Assembly (NCBI RefSeq): GCF_000260795.1
Contig: NZ_AJGU01000003.1
Location: 124,001-188,000, forward strand
DNA length: 64,000 nt
Direction: 5' to 3'
From: Treponema sp. JC4
GTDB taxonomy: Bacteria > Spirochaetota > Spirochaetia > Treponematales > Treponemataceae
In this document: positions 17,052 through 25,469 of the stretch, in pieces
Layout of the letters: the number at the start of each line of letters is the position of its first letter
Position numbering within the stretch: position 1 is the stretch's first letter
The notes under the pieces: generated by a model
The model's database searches: none
What the model was told of the DNA's origin: nothing
What the model saw: only the letters and a program-made list of their open reading frames with translations
Position numbers and translations under genes: made by a program

Positions 17052-18032
17052 TCATCCTCCAATTTCAGTCATCATATGGGACTTTAATCCCTGCTGATTA
17101 AAAATGTGTTTTTCAGGCTTTTCTTTAATAGCCTTTTGAATTTCAGTTTTAAGTATATCTTCAAGTTTAGTGCCGCTTTCCCCGGAGCGCAATATTTTCT
17201 TAACGTCCAGCGAATCGTCGTAACAGAGACAGAATTTTAAAAGTCCGCTGGCAGTAAGGCGGATTCTGTTGCAGTCAGAACAGAAGGCGTGAGAAAGCGG
17301 GGAAATAAAACCTATGTTTCCGGCAAAGTTTGCAAAATGGAAAAGGCTTTCGGGCGCGTGAAGTGGCGCTGTAAGGTGGCTTGCTTTTCCGAAACGAGAT
17401 TCCAGCTCAGAAAGAATTACATCAGATTTTAATCCTTTCATGCCGTTTGCACAGCCGATTGGCATAAGTTCAATAAAGCGGATGTCAATGGGATTGTCTT
17501 TTGCAAGCAGGGCGATTTCTGTGAGTTCGCCGGCGTTGTATTCGGTAGGAACGCAGTTGATTTTTACAGGAAAGTCAAGAGCGAGGGCTGTCTGAATACT
17601 TTGCATAACCTTTTCTACGCCGCGGCTTTCGGTAATTTCAAAAAAAGTGTCGTCATTCAGGGTGTCCAGACTGATGTTTACACGGCTAAGTCCTGCAGCT
17701 TTGAGGTCGCTTGCCATGTCTGAAAATAAAAGGCCGTTTGTTGTAAGACAGATTTCTTCTATGCCGGGAATGTCCTTCAGCAATTTGATAAGATTCACAA
17801 TATCGCGGCGGACAAGAGGCTCCCCTCCGGTCAGACGGATTTTTTTCAAGCCAAGTCCTGCGAGCACGCGAACAAGCAGAACGATTTCTTCGAAAGACAA
17901 GATTTCCTGGTGAGGAATATGATTGATTCCCTGTGGCGGCATGCAATAACGGCAGCGCAGGTTGCATTTGTCTGTGAGCGAGATTCTAAGGTAATCAATT
18001 GTGCGGCCAAAGCTGTCGGTCAAAGTCTGCAT
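17052..18032 (-). CDS. moaA: GTP 3',8-cyclase MoaA
   Basis: Radical SAM enzyme for the first step of molybdopterin synthesis (GTP to 3',8-cyclo-GTP), 326 residues from the start chosen here. The N-terminal [4Fe-4S] motif is Cys23, Cys27, Cys30 (DKCNLRCRYC). The C-terminal cluster includes CSDCNRIRLTASGLLKFCL, and the protein ends in the catalytic Gly-Gly tail (TEIGG). The frame extends upstream inside modC, but homology begins at this ATG, one base after the modC stop, so translational coupling is likely. Its partner MoaC is encoded in the same operon. Confidence 0.94.
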   Translation of the reverse strand: MQTLTDSFGRTIDYLRISLTDKCNLRCRYCMPPQGINHIPHQEILSFEEIVLLVRVLAGLGLKKIRLTGGEPLVRRDIVNLIKLLKDIPGIEEICLTTNGLLFSDMASDLKAAGLSRVNISLDTLNDDTFFEITESRGVEKVMQSIQTALALDFPVKINCVPTEYNAGELTEIALLAKDNPIDIRFIELMPIGCANGMKGLKSDVILSELESRFGKASHLTAPLHAPESLFHFANFAGNIGFISPLSHAFCSDCNRIRLTASGLLKFCLCYDDSLDVKKILRSGESGTKLEDILKTEIQKAIKEKPEKHIFNQQGLKSHMMTEIGG

Positions 18033-18033
18033 T

Positions 18034-19125
18034 TCAGGGCTCCAGAAGCATGAGTTTATCCTGCGGTATTCTGACATACAGTTTTTTACTCTGGAGGTCT
18101 GCTTCAATTTTTTTCCAGACTGATTTTGAAACTTCCCAGTGAAGGAGGGGGACAGCATCAGCCTGAAGGTTTTGCTGCCCTGAGGTTTCCTGTTCAAAGT
18201 AAACAGTGAAGGAAAAAGCGTCTTCTATTACGCGTTTAATGCGGCAGGTAAATACGTTTTCTTTTTCTGCATCTGCCGAACTGCATTCTTCAAGGTAGTG
18301 GGCACGGAAGCCTGCGTAAGGGGCGTGGGAAAGAGCACTTTTACCAGAAGCTGTTTTTTCAAAATTCAGTTTTATTCCCCAGTCTGTAGCAAAGGCAGTT
18401 TTTTCATCAAGCCATTCAAGCCGGGTGATATTTTTACATCCCGAAAGACGTGCTGCTCCAACAGTCGCTGGATTTTCAAAAAAATCATGTTTTTCCACAG
18501 GGGCAGAAAGTATTCCTTTTTCTGCAAAAAGGGCAATTTTTTTTGCCATTCTGAAAGCTTCGTTTCTGTCGTGGGTGACCAGAATTGAAGGACATTTTTT
18601 TTCTTCAAGCAGGTCTAAAATAAGGCGTTCAAGTTCAGACTTACGGTTAGAGTCCAGAGCAGAAAAAGGCTCATCAAAAAGAAATACTTCCGGTTCAGAG
18701 GCAAGCAGGCGGGAAAGGGCAACTCTCTGCTGTTCACCGCCCGAAAGTTTTGCGGGATAATCCTTTTCTTTTCCCAAAAGTCCGAAGCGGCTGATTAAGT
18801 TTTGCACATTATCCTTATTTTTTGCAGTCCCGCTTATGTTTTGATAAACCGTCATGTTTGGGAAGAGGGCATAATTTTGGAAGAGGTAACCGACCTGTCT
18901 TTTTTGAGGAGGAAGATTGATTTTCTTTTCCGAATCAAACAAAACGCGGTCATTAAGGATAATTTTCCCCTTATCAGGACTTTCAATTCCGGCAATACAT
19001 TTTAACAGAAGAGATTTTCCTGCCCCTGACTGACCAAGGATTGCCAGAGTCTGATTGTCGCTTTCAAAATCAGCCTTCAATAAAAAACTTCCAAGCCGTT
19101 TTTCAATTTTAACAGTAAGACTCAT
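18034..19125 (-). CDS. modC: Molybdate ABC transporter ATP-binding protein ModC
   Basis: A 363-residue ATPase: Walker A GQSGAGKS at 31-38, signature LSGGEQQRVALSRLL, Walker B VFLFDEPFSALD, and a C-terminal about 130-residue TOBE-like region as in ModC proteins. It energises molybdate import with ModB and ModA. The ATG overlaps the modB stop by 4 nt. The substrate is inferred from its position inside a molybdenum-cofactor operon; tungstate is possible. Confidence 0.92.
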   Translation of the reverse strand: MSLTVKIEKRLGSFLLKADFESDNQTLAILGQSGAGKSLLLKCIAGIESPDKGKIILNDRVLFDSEKKINLPPQKRQVGYLFQNYALFPNMTVYQNISGTAKNKDNVQNLISRFGLLGKEKDYPAKLSGGEQQRVALSRLLASEPEVFLFDEPFSALDSNRKSELERLILDLLEEKKCPSILVTHDRNEAFRMAKKIALFAEKGILSAPVEKHDFFENPATVGAARLSGCKNITRLEWLDEKTAFATDWGIKLNFEKTASGKSALSHAPYAGFRAHYLEECSSADAEKENVFTCRIKRVIEDAFSFTVYFEQETSGQQNLQADAVPLLHWEVSKSVWKKIEADLQSKKLYVRIPQDKLMLLEP

Positions 19126-19787
19126 GCTGTCCTCCTCTTAGAAAAACGCTCAGTTATTATATTCATCAATAAAAGAATAATTGCAGAAAGGGCAAATATG
19201 ATTAAAACCCATTTGAAGGCAAGCGTTTTGTTTCCGCCTTGCATTGCGGTGTAAATTGCAACTGCCATTGTCTGGGTTTTTCCGGGAAGATTTCCGGCAA
19301 CCATGATTGTGGCACCGAATTCCCCGAGCGCACGGGCAAAAGAAAGAATTGTGGCTGCGGCAATTCCCGGAAGAGAAACAGGAATCATGATTTTTGTAAA
19401 AATGTTGAATTCGCTCATGCCTAGTGTTCTTGCCGCAGAAAGAATTTCGGAATTAATCTGAGAAAAGGCTCCCCGGGTAGTTCTGTACATTACCGGAAAA
19501 GAAACGACTGTCGCTGCAAAAACTCCGCCGCCCCAGGTAAAAATAGGATTTATTCCTATTGCAGAGAGAAAATTTCCAAAGCCCGCGTTACGGCTGAAGA
19601 GCATCAGAAGAAAAAAGCCCACAACCGTTGGCGGAAGTACCAGGGGAAGAGAAAGAAGGGCATCAAGAATAGGACGTGCGCGTTTTGACCTTCCTACACT
19701 CCAGGCCGCAAAAATCCCTAGTACAAAGGTAATCAGTGTGGAAGAGAAAGCTATTTTGCAGGAAATCAAAAGCGGTGAAAAATCCAT
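19122..19787 (-). CDS. modB: Molybdate ABC transporter permease ModB
   Basis: A 221-residue inner-membrane permease with about five spans and the EAA loop (SAARTLGMSEFNIFTKIMIP) that contacts ModC. LPPTVVGFFLL and the GEFGATIMVAGNLPGKTQT stretch (GEFGATIMVAGN, LPGKTQT) are typical of ModB/TupB. It lies between modA and modC with an 8-bp gap from the former. Confidence 0.93.
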   Translation of the reverse strand: MDFSPLLISCKIAFSSTLITFVLGIFAAWSVGRSKRARPILDALLSLPLVLPPTVVGFFLLMLFSRNAGFGNFLSAIGINPIFTWGGGVFAATVVSFPVMYRTTRGAFSQINSEILSAARTLGMSEFNIFTKIMIPVSLPGIAAATILSFARALGEFGATIMVAGNLPGKTQTMAVAIYTAMQGGNKTLAFKWVLIIFALSAIILLLMNIITERFSKRRTA

Positions 19788-19795
19788 GGCAGAAC

Positions 19796-20563
19796 CTAAT
19801 TTTTTAGCAGAACAAAGCCTGCTTTTTCAAAGATTATTCGCGCCTTATCTGAAGACAAAAAGTTTTCAAAAGCCTGGGCTTCTTTTTGGTGTTTACTTGC
19901 CTTTATAATTCCAACAGGATAGTGAACCGGCGGGCAGGAGCCTTCCGGAGCAGAAGTCAGAATGCGAACTTCTTCTGTAGAAGCTGCATCTGTTGCGTAA
20001 ACTATGCCAAATTCACAGGAGCCTGATTCTACCCAGAAAAGAACCTGCCTTACATCGCTGGCAAAATTTGCTTTTTTTGAAATTTGGTCCCAGTTATTAA
20101 GAAAAGTACAGATTTTTTTTGTGTATTGGCCAACAGGAACACTTTGAGGATCGCCGATTGCAATCATTTTTACCTGGCTGTCTGTAAGCTGATTAAATGA
20201 AGAAATCGAAGTGCTGCTGTTTTTACCTGCAATCAGAACAACCTGATTCTGTAAAAGAAGTTTTACGCTTTCTTCTTTCATCAGATTTTTCTGAACAAGG
20301 GCATCCATCTGTTTTGTTGCGGCGGAAATGAATAAATCTGCAGGGGCACCGGCTTCAATCTGAGCCTGAAGAGCGCCGGAACCTCCAAAAGAAAACAAAA
20401 GTTTTACATTGGGATTCATTTTTTCATATTCAGTCTTGAGCTCTGCGCAAACGTCGGTAAGGGAGGCTGCTGCAAGAATCGTAAGTTCAGTTTTTTTAGC
20501 TTTACTCCAGCCTGAAAAAATCAGAGAGCTGAATAAAAGTGCCGCTGAAATGGTTTTTTTCAT
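19796..20563 (-). CDS. modA: Molybdate-binding protein ModA
   Basis: A 255-residue periplasmic binding protein of the ModA family: signal peptide (about residues 1-22), then ILAAASLTDVCAEL, FSFGGSGALQAQIEAGAPAD and FISAATKQMD, which form the oxyanion pocket. No lipobox Cys is evident at the cleavage site. The ATG overlaps the moaC stop by one base (TAATG), so the import and cofactor genes are translationally linked. Confidence 0.93.
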   Translation of the reverse strand: MKKTISAALLFSSLIFSGWSKAKKTELTILAAASLTDVCAELKTEYEKMNPNVKLLFSFGGSGALQAQIEAGAPADLFISAATKQMDALVQKNLMKEESVKLLLQNQVVLIAGKNSSTSISSFNQLTDSQVKMIAIGDPQSVPVGQYTKKICTFLNNWDQISKKANFASDVRQVLFWVESGSCEFGIVYATDAASTEEVRILTSAPEGSCPPVHYPVGIIKASKHQKEAQAFENFLSSDKARIIFEKAGFVLLKN

Positions 20564-21063
20564 TATTTTTTAGTAACCTCTGTTCGTATATAGTGTCCTG
20601 ACTTCCCGCCTGATTTTTCTTCAAGATGTATGTCAGAAATTTCTATGCCTTTATCAAGTGCCTTACACATATCATAAATTGTAAGAAGAGAAACGCTTAC
20701 TCCGGTAAGAGCTTCCATTTCAGCGCCTGTTTTTCCTGTAAGTTTTACAGAGCAGAAAGAATAAATCTGATTTTTTTCAGGATGGAGTTCAAAATCAATG
20801 GCGACTTTTGAAAGTAAAAGTGTGTGACAGAGGGGAATTAATTCCGGCGTCTTTTTTGCAGCCATAATTCCAGCAATTCGGGCAGCAGCAAGAACATCTC
20901 CTTTTGGAACTGAATTATCAGTAATCGCCTTCATAACTGCATCATTTACAGTAATTGTGCCTTTTGCGAGTGCAAAACGTTCTGTTTCCTGTTTTGCACT
21001 TACATCAACCATCAGGGCATTTCCTTTTTCATCTATATGGGTAAGTTGTGCTGCTTCTTTCAT
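20563..21063 (-). CDS. moaC: Cyclic pyranopterin monophosphate synthase MoaC
   Basis: A 166-residue enzyme converting MoaA's 3',8-cyclo-GTP to cyclic pyranopterin monophosphate. Family motifs are intact: MVDVSAKQETERFALAKG (read from the sequence as MVDVSAKQETERF), AARIAGIMAAKKTPELIPLCH with catalytic Lys and His residues, GAEMEALTGVSVSLLTIYDM and SGGKSGHY. Normal length. It lies between the moeA-like gene and modA. Confidence 0.95.
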   Translation of the reverse strand: MKEAAQLTHIDEKGNALMVDVSAKQETERFALAKGTITVNDAVMKAITDNSVPKGDVLAAARIAGIMAAKKTPELIPLCHTLLLSKVAIDFELHPEKNQIYSFCSVKLTGKTGAEMEALTGVSVSLLTIYDMCKALDKGIEISDIHLEEKSGGKSGHYIRTEVTKK

Positions 21064-21090
21064 ACTTCCTCTTTGTTAAATCTGCAATTT

Positions 21091-22125
21091 TTATTTTCCG
21101 AATCCGCAGTTAGGGTAGTGACAGGGCTTACAGCCTAAACATAATCCGCCTTCTCCGTAAGCAGCCAGATCTGCCGCTGTAAGAACTTCACCTGTCAGAA
21201 TGCGCGGAAGTACAAGATCAAAGACCGTACGTCCAGCATACATTACGCAACCCGGCAGTCCCATAAGAGGAATTCTTTTTTCATTATGATTTAGATAGGC
21301 AAGCAGAAACATGGCTCCCGGAAGTACCGGCGAACCATAGGAAATAATTTCAGCCCCGGTATCTTTGATTGCGCCTGGAGTTCTGTCATCAGGATCAACG
21401 CTCATACCGCCTGTGCATAAAATTATATCTGCGCCTTTTCTGGCAAAATCGAGTACGGCATTTGTAATTTTTTCTTTATCATCACCGGTAAGCTGCTGGC
21501 CCAGAATTTGTGTATCATATTCAGAAAGTTTTTTTTCTAAAACCGGTGTGAAGGCGTCTTCAATCAAGCCTTTTGCAATTTCACTTCCGGTAACAACAAT
21601 TCCTACCTTTGCGGGCTTGAAGGGCAAAATGGAAAGAAGCGGCTTGTCTCCTGCAAGCTCCCTGGCTTTTTTCATTTTTTCTTCTTCAATTACCAGGGGG
21701 ATAATTCTTGTTCCTGCAAGCTTGTCGCCTTTTTTTACGGCTGTATTTCCATGAATTGTAGCAATCATCATCTGACCAAGGCTGTTTACGGCCAGCAGTT
21801 TTTCTGAATTGATTTTCAAAAGTCCGTCTATAGCGGCAGTGATTTCGATTTTTCCTTCACTTGGCTGGCTTGCAGACATTTCCGACGAATTTCCCATGCA
21901 GATATCCCGCAGAATTGCCGCAGCATCATCTTCATGCAAAATACCTTCGTGCTTTTCCCAGACGTAAAGATGCTCCTTTCCTACAGATAAGAGGACTGGT
22001 ATATCTTCTTCTTGTATTATGTGTCCTTTTTTGAAGACCGGCCCTTTTTTTACGCCCGGAATTATCTGTGTAATGTCGTGGCATAAAACCTGTCCGACGG
22101 CATCTTCGGTTTTGATGTAAGTCAT
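21091..22125 (-). CDS. MoeA/MoCF-like molybdopterin-binding protein with Cys-rich tail
   Basis: 344 residues with a MoCF/MoaB-like molybdopterin-binding domain in the second half (GIVVTGSEIAKG, LCTGGMSVDPDDRTPGAI, LPGAMFLLAY, LMGLPGCVMYAG). The N-terminal part resembles the atypical MoeA-like proteins seen with molybdenum enzymes in clostridia. The last 20 residues carry four cysteines (LCLGCKPCHYPNCGFGK), a possible metal site. It probably takes the MoeA role of molybdate insertion, since no classical MoeA is in view, but this is inferred. It follows mobAB after 12 bp. Confidence 0.75.
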   Translation of the reverse strand: MTYIKTEDAVGQVLCHDITQIIPGVKKGPVFKKGHIIQEEDIPVLLSVGKEHLYVWEKHEGILHEDDAAAILRDICMGNSSEMSASQPSEGKIEITAAIDGLLKINSEKLLAVNSLGQMMIATIHGNTAVKKGDKLAGTRIIPLVIEEEKMKKARELAGDKPLLSILPFKPAKVGIVVTGSEIAKGLIEDAFTPVLEKKLSEYDTQILGQQLTGDDKEKITNAVLDFARKGADIILCTGGMSVDPDDRTPGAIKDTGAEIISYGSPVLPGAMFLLAYLNHNEKRIPLMGLPGCVMYAGRTVFDLVLPRILTGEVLTAADLAAYGEGGLCLGCKPCHYPNCGFGK

Positions 22126-22137
22126 TTTGCACAGCCT

Positions 22138-23232
22138 CTATGATATTTTATCATAATTTTTGAGTTTTTGAATAATGTAATCCGCAATTTTCCCAGCCTG
22201 GTCTGCAGAAAAATGAGGAAGTTCTGCATATGGTGCTTCTGCAAAATCAGCTGCTGTACAAAGAAGACTTTCTTTTTTACATACAGATTTGGTCGAAATG
22301 GATTTTCTCATGACTTCAATCTTTGGGTAATCGGAATTTTTGAAGCCTTCAAGAATGATTACATCAGGATGGGAGGGAAGTGAGCACATTTCTTCAATTA
22401 ATTTTTCTTCATTCACACTTTGATTTGCATTAAAGGCATATCTTCTGTCCGAAAAAATTGCAGTGCAGTCCGCCCCCCTTGCAGTAAAGTTTGCAGTGTC
22501 AGATCCCGGTAGATCAGAAAAGCAGTCGTGCCCGTCGTGTTTTATAACTCCAACCGAAAAGCCCCGCTCTTTAAACTCAGAAATCAAAAGCAGAACCATC
22601 CGGGTTTTCCCGCTATTTTTAAGTCCGCTTACGCAGAAAATCAAGGGCTTACCAAGCTTCTGATATTCTTCTTTTGTGTTTATGTTAATTATTGTCTCAG
22701 TCTTCAGCGCTGAAAGTTCAATGGGGATATACTTTGTCCGTGCAGAATCAAAAATATGAGAAAGCTTGAAATCCTTCTTTTTGATATTTTCTTCAATTAT
22801 CGGAAGCATTTTTTTTGAGTAGATTGCGCAAAGGGGTTGGGGACGTTCACTGTAAGTTAAAACATAGCAGTCATAATCAGATGAAATAAAGTTGGAAATA
22901 TACTCGGGAACCTTTTTTGAAAGGAGGGGCATGTCTGTTGCGCAGAAAAATACAAAATCATTGCGGCTTGCTTTAAGAACCTGCCTTATTCCTTCAATCG
23001 GGCCGCAATCAGGAATTGAATCCTGGACGTTTATTACTCCGGGAAGCTTAATTTCATCATTTTGCGATTCATATGCAGTAGATAAAATAATCTGGTCAAA
23101 GCCGCTTAGCTCTTCTATAATTTTTTTAACAAATGGAATGCCCTCGTAGAGAAGTTTTGCCTTATCACTTCCCATGCGGCTGCTTTTTCCGCCTGCAAGA
23201 ATGCCAATTGTAAGAGCCAGTTTTTGCTGCAA
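22138..23232 (-). CDS. MobA-MobB fusion: molybdenum cofactor guanylyltransferase and GTP-binding adapter
   Basis: 364 residues. Residues about 1-195 are MobA (LAGGKSSRMGSDKA nucleotide-binding motif, FFCATDMPLL), which attaches GMP to Moco to make the bis-MGD form used by formate dehydrogenases. Residues about 197-364 are MobB with P-loop SGLKNSGKTRM and the family motif VGVIKHDGH. The start codon is TTG, preceded by GGAG with 6 nt spacing. It is the first gene of the molybdenum-cofactor operon. The MobA+MobB fusion together with fdhD supports a bis-MGD enzyme as the main client. Confidence 0.9.
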   Translation of the reverse strand: MQQKLALTIGILAGGKSSRMGSDKAKLLYEGIPFVKKIIEELSGFDQIILSTAYESQNDEIKLPGVINVQDSIPDCGPIEGIRQVLKASRNDFVFFCATDMPLLSKKVPEYISNFISSDYDCYVLTYSERPQPLCAIYSKKMLPIIEENIKKKDFKLSHIFDSARTKYIPIELSALKTETIININTKEEYQKLGKPLIFCVSGLKNSGKTRMVLLLISEFKERGFSVGVIKHDGHDCFSDLPGSDTANFTARGADCTAIFSDRRYAFNANQSVNEEKLIEEMCSLPSHPDVIILEGFKNSDYPKIEVMRKSISTKSVCKKESLLCTAADFAEAPYAELPHFSADQAGKIADYIIQKLKNYDKIS

Positions 23233-23244
23233 AGTAATCTCCGG

Positions 23245-23268
23245 ACAGCGCCTGAAAATTTTCGCTGT
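23245..23268 (-). promoter_or_regulatory. Hairpin just upstream of the mobAB ribosome binding site
   Basis: ACAGCG and CGCTGT form a 6-bp stem with a 12-nt loop, ending 2-3 nt before the GGAG of the operon's first gene. The leader is short and does not show a recognisable Moco riboswitch. A regulatory role is only suggested by position. Confidence 0.3.
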
Positions 23269-23322
23269 TTTTACATTTTACACTTACAAGCGGATTTTCG
23301 CAAATTATCAGTAAGTCAGCAG

Positions 23323-23754
23323 TTAGATGTTATATTCATAGCCGACAAACTGATTTGAAGCCTGCTCAATTTTCTCAAGAGTGACAGAGTCTACAAAATC
23401 GTTTACGGTTTTCTTAAAGGATTGCCAGAATTCCTTGTTGCCTTCAGAAATCAAAGTATTGTTTTCTTCTGTTGGATTTCCTAGTGGAGAAATATCTCCT
23501 TCCATGGCGCGAAGAATATCTCCTGCTGTATATTCAGAAGGTGCTTTTGCAAGTTTGTAGCCGCCATTGCTGCCTCTGATTCCTGTAACAAGACCAGCTT
23601 TTCCCAGCTGGATTAAAATCTGTTCCAGGTATTTTACAGAAAGATTTCTTCTGTGCGAAAGCAGCTTCAGCGGAACATATTTATCTGCATCTGCTCCTGC
23701 CAGATCCTCCATGATTAAAAGCGCGTACTGCCCGCGTGTTGAAATTTTATACAT
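23323..23754 (-). CDS. Rrf2-family transcriptional regulator, CymR-like (no Fe-S cysteines)
   Basis: A 143-residue winged-helix regulator with the Rrf2 signature (STRGQYALLIMEDLA, LSVKYLEQILIQL, GIRGSNGGYKLAKAP). Unlike IscR or NsrR it contains no cysteine at all, so it cannot hold a cluster. In that respect it resembles CymR, which in B. subtilis represses sulfur genes in complex with CysK; a cysK gene is present in this window. The ATG overlaps the end of the C-S lyase gene by 8 nt. It is the obvious candidate to bind the TACCTA-N9-TAGGTA boxes, two of which control its own operon. That link is inferred. Confidence 0.88.
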   Translation of the reverse strand: MYKISTRGQYALLIMEDLAGADADKYVPLKLLSHRRNLSVKYLEQILIQLGKAGLVTGIRGSNGGYKLAKAPSEYTAGDILRAMEGDISPLGNPTEENNTLISEGNKEFWQSFKKTVNDFVDSVTLEKIEQASNQFVGYEYNI

Positions 23755-24925
23755 AGTTGAACTCCTTACAAATTCTTTCCAGTGCCTCTTGTAAAATCCT
23801 GCGTGGTGTTGCAACGTTAATGCGCTGGAATTTCTCTCCTTCCTGCCCGAACATTTCGCCCCGATCTAGCCAGACTTTTGCATCAATAAGAACTTTTTTT
23901 GAAATCTGCTTATCAGTAAGTTCCTTAAACTCGTTGAAGTCCAGCCAGACAAGGTAGGTACCTTCCGGCTTATGCACTTTGATTTTTGGACAGTGCTCTT
24001 TAATAAACTCTTCTGTAAACAGAATGTTCTGCCAGATATATTCTTTGGCGGCGTCAAACCATTTACCGCCTTTTTCGTAAGCCGCTGTTGCTGCAATAAT
24101 TCCCATAAGGCTAGGCTCGTCGTAACCCGTGCGGTCATATTCCTTCTGGAATTCTGCCCGGATTTTTGGATTTTTAATTATGATGTTACTGAACTGCAGT
24201 CCCGCAAGATTAAAGGTCTTACTTGGCGAAGTGCATATAATCGAATTCTGCTCAGCAGTCTCAGAAAGCTTTGCATAAACTGTGTGATTGTTGCCGCCAA
24301 AAGTGATGTCCGAGTGGATTTCATCACTAATGACAAGAACCTCGTGTTTAAGACAGATTTCGCTGATTTTTAAAAGTTCTTCCCGGCTCCAGACTCGTCC
24401 GCCCGGATTATGTGGTGAACAAAGCACAAAAAGTTTTACCTTTTCTTCTATTATTTTGTGCTCAAAATCATCAAAGTCGATTTCATAATGACCCTTTCTG
24501 AATACAAGAGGATTATTTACAACTTTTCGGTTCTGAGCCTGAATAATATTGAAAAAAGGATAGTAAACAGGCTTTTGAATCAAAACACTGTCACCTTCTT
24601 TTGTAAAAGCGCGGATTGCACAGGCAATGGCAAATACAACGCCCGGTGTGTTTATGATTTCATGCTCGTTTACGGTAAAGTTGTGCCTTGTCTGAAACCA
24701 TTTTTTTACTGCGTCATAGTAACGGCTGTCTGGACGGCTGTAGCCAAAGATTCCGTGCCGGGCCCTTTCTGTCAGTGCCTTCTGGATGCAGGGGGCTGTA
24801 GGAAAGTCCATATCGGCAACCCAGAGGGGAATTGCATCTGTTGGCTTACCGCGTTTTTCGGCAAGGTCGAGTTTAATAGAAAATGTGTTGTGTCTGTCTG
24901 TTATCTTGTCGAATTTGAATCCCAT
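23747..24925 (-). CDS. MalY/PatB-type cystathionine beta-lyase (PLP-dependent C-S lyase)
   Basis: A 392-residue fold-type I PLP enzyme of the MalY/PatB subgroup. The Schiff-base lysine is Lys236 in TSPSKTFNLAG; LWVADMDFP, GIFGYSRPD, CSPHNPGGRVW and ISDEIHSD are all characteristic. The family cleaves cystathionine, cysteine or S-conjugates to thiol or sulfide, pyruvate and ammonia. It heads the lyase-regulator operon, and a TACCTA-type box lies 56 bp upstream, shared with the divergent DUF4418 gene. In oral treponemes a related enzyme (Hly) releases H2S from cysteine; whether this one does is not known. Confidence 0.88.
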   Translation of the reverse strand: MGFKFDKITDRHNTFSIKLDLAEKRGKPTDAIPLWVADMDFPTAPCIQKALTERARHGIFGYSRPDSRYYDAVKKWFQTRHNFTVNEHEIINTPGVVFAIACAIRAFTKEGDSVLIQKPVYYPFFNIIQAQNRKVVNNPLVFRKGHYEIDFDDFEHKIIEEKVKLFVLCSPHNPGGRVWSREELLKISEICLKHEVLVISDEIHSDITFGGNNHTVYAKLSETAEQNSIICTSPSKTFNLAGLQFSNIIIKNPKIRAEFQKEYDRTGYDEPSLMGIIAATAAYEKGGKWFDAAKEYIWQNILFTEEFIKEHCPKIKVHKPEGTYLVWLDFNEFKELTDKQISKKVLIDAKVWLDRGEMFGQEGEKFQRINVATPRRILQEALERICKEFNYV

Positions 24926-24980
24926 AGCGACCTCCTGTGTAAGCGAGCCGATCAGAGCTCGCAGTGTTATATTTCCTCTA

Positions 24981-25005
24981 ATTACCTATTGACTTAGTAG
25001 ACAAT
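24981..25005. promoter_or_regulatory. Putative Rrf2/CymR-type operator, malY side
   Basis: A TACCTA half-site with a diverged second half (TAGACA) around the shared central TGACTTAGT. It lies 56 bp before the malY ATG and 40 bp (centre to centre) from the inverted copy facing the DUF4418 gene. Confidence 0.65.
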
Positions 25006-25020
25006 AATAGGTTATCTTAA

Positions 25021-25045
25021 GTTACCTACTAAGTCAATAGGTAAT
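25021..25045. promoter_or_regulatory. Putative Rrf2/CymR-type operator, DUF4418 side
   Basis: TACCTA-N9-TAGGTA with central CTAAGTCAA, 29 bp before the DUF4418 ATG. It is the best match to the consensus in the window. Confidence 0.75.
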
Positions 25046-25073
25046 TAACATTTTTTTATTCGAGGGTAGTCTT

Positions 25074-25469
25074 ATGAAAAAACTAAACTTTGTATTTGCT
25101 GTAATTTTCCTTGTGCTCGGTGCTCTTGTTGCCGCTGCTCCTTATTCTTTTGCTCATGTCTGCGAAGTGGGCGAAAAAATAATGAAGTGTCACTGGACTG
25201 CCAGAGTAGAAGTTTTCCTTGGCCTTTCAATTGCTGTACTTGGCTTGCTTAAGTTCCTTTCTTCTGATGCAAATTTCCAGCTGGGCTTGAACTTTGGAAT
25301 CCTTATTAATGCCCTTGGCGTTTTACTTACACCGACTGTTTTAATCGGCGTTTGCGGAATGAAAAAAATGCACTGCCATGCGGTAACAAAACCGACTTTA
25401 ATTGTATTTGCAATTTTGATTTTAGTTTCAGCCCTTGCGCAGAGTCTTTCTATATGGAAAAAGCGATAA
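25074..25469 (+). CDS. DUF4418 family membrane protein
   Basis: A 131-residue protein with four predicted membrane spans and conserved Cys/His elements (HVCEVGEKIMKCHWTA near 28-45, and VCGMKKMHCH near 100), typical of DUF4418. The function of the family is unknown; the Cys/His pairs suggest a metal or thiol ligand. It is the first gene of a three-gene unit with an FtsX-like permease and an ABC ATPase, an arrangement consistent with a shared transport system. It is divergent from malY, with two Rrf2-type boxes between. Confidence 0.8.
   Translation: MKKLNFVFAVIFLVLGALVAAAPYSFAHVCEVGEKIMKCHWTARVEVFLGLSIAVLGLLKFLSSDANFQLGLNFGILINALGVLLTPTVLIGVCGMKKMHCHAVTKPTLIVFAILILVSALAQSLSIWKKR

Noticed and set aside
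23233-23322. Moco riboswitch before the molybdenum-cofactor operon
   Set aside because: The leader is under 100 nt, and only one short hairpin is visible; the multi-helix conserved core could not be recognised.
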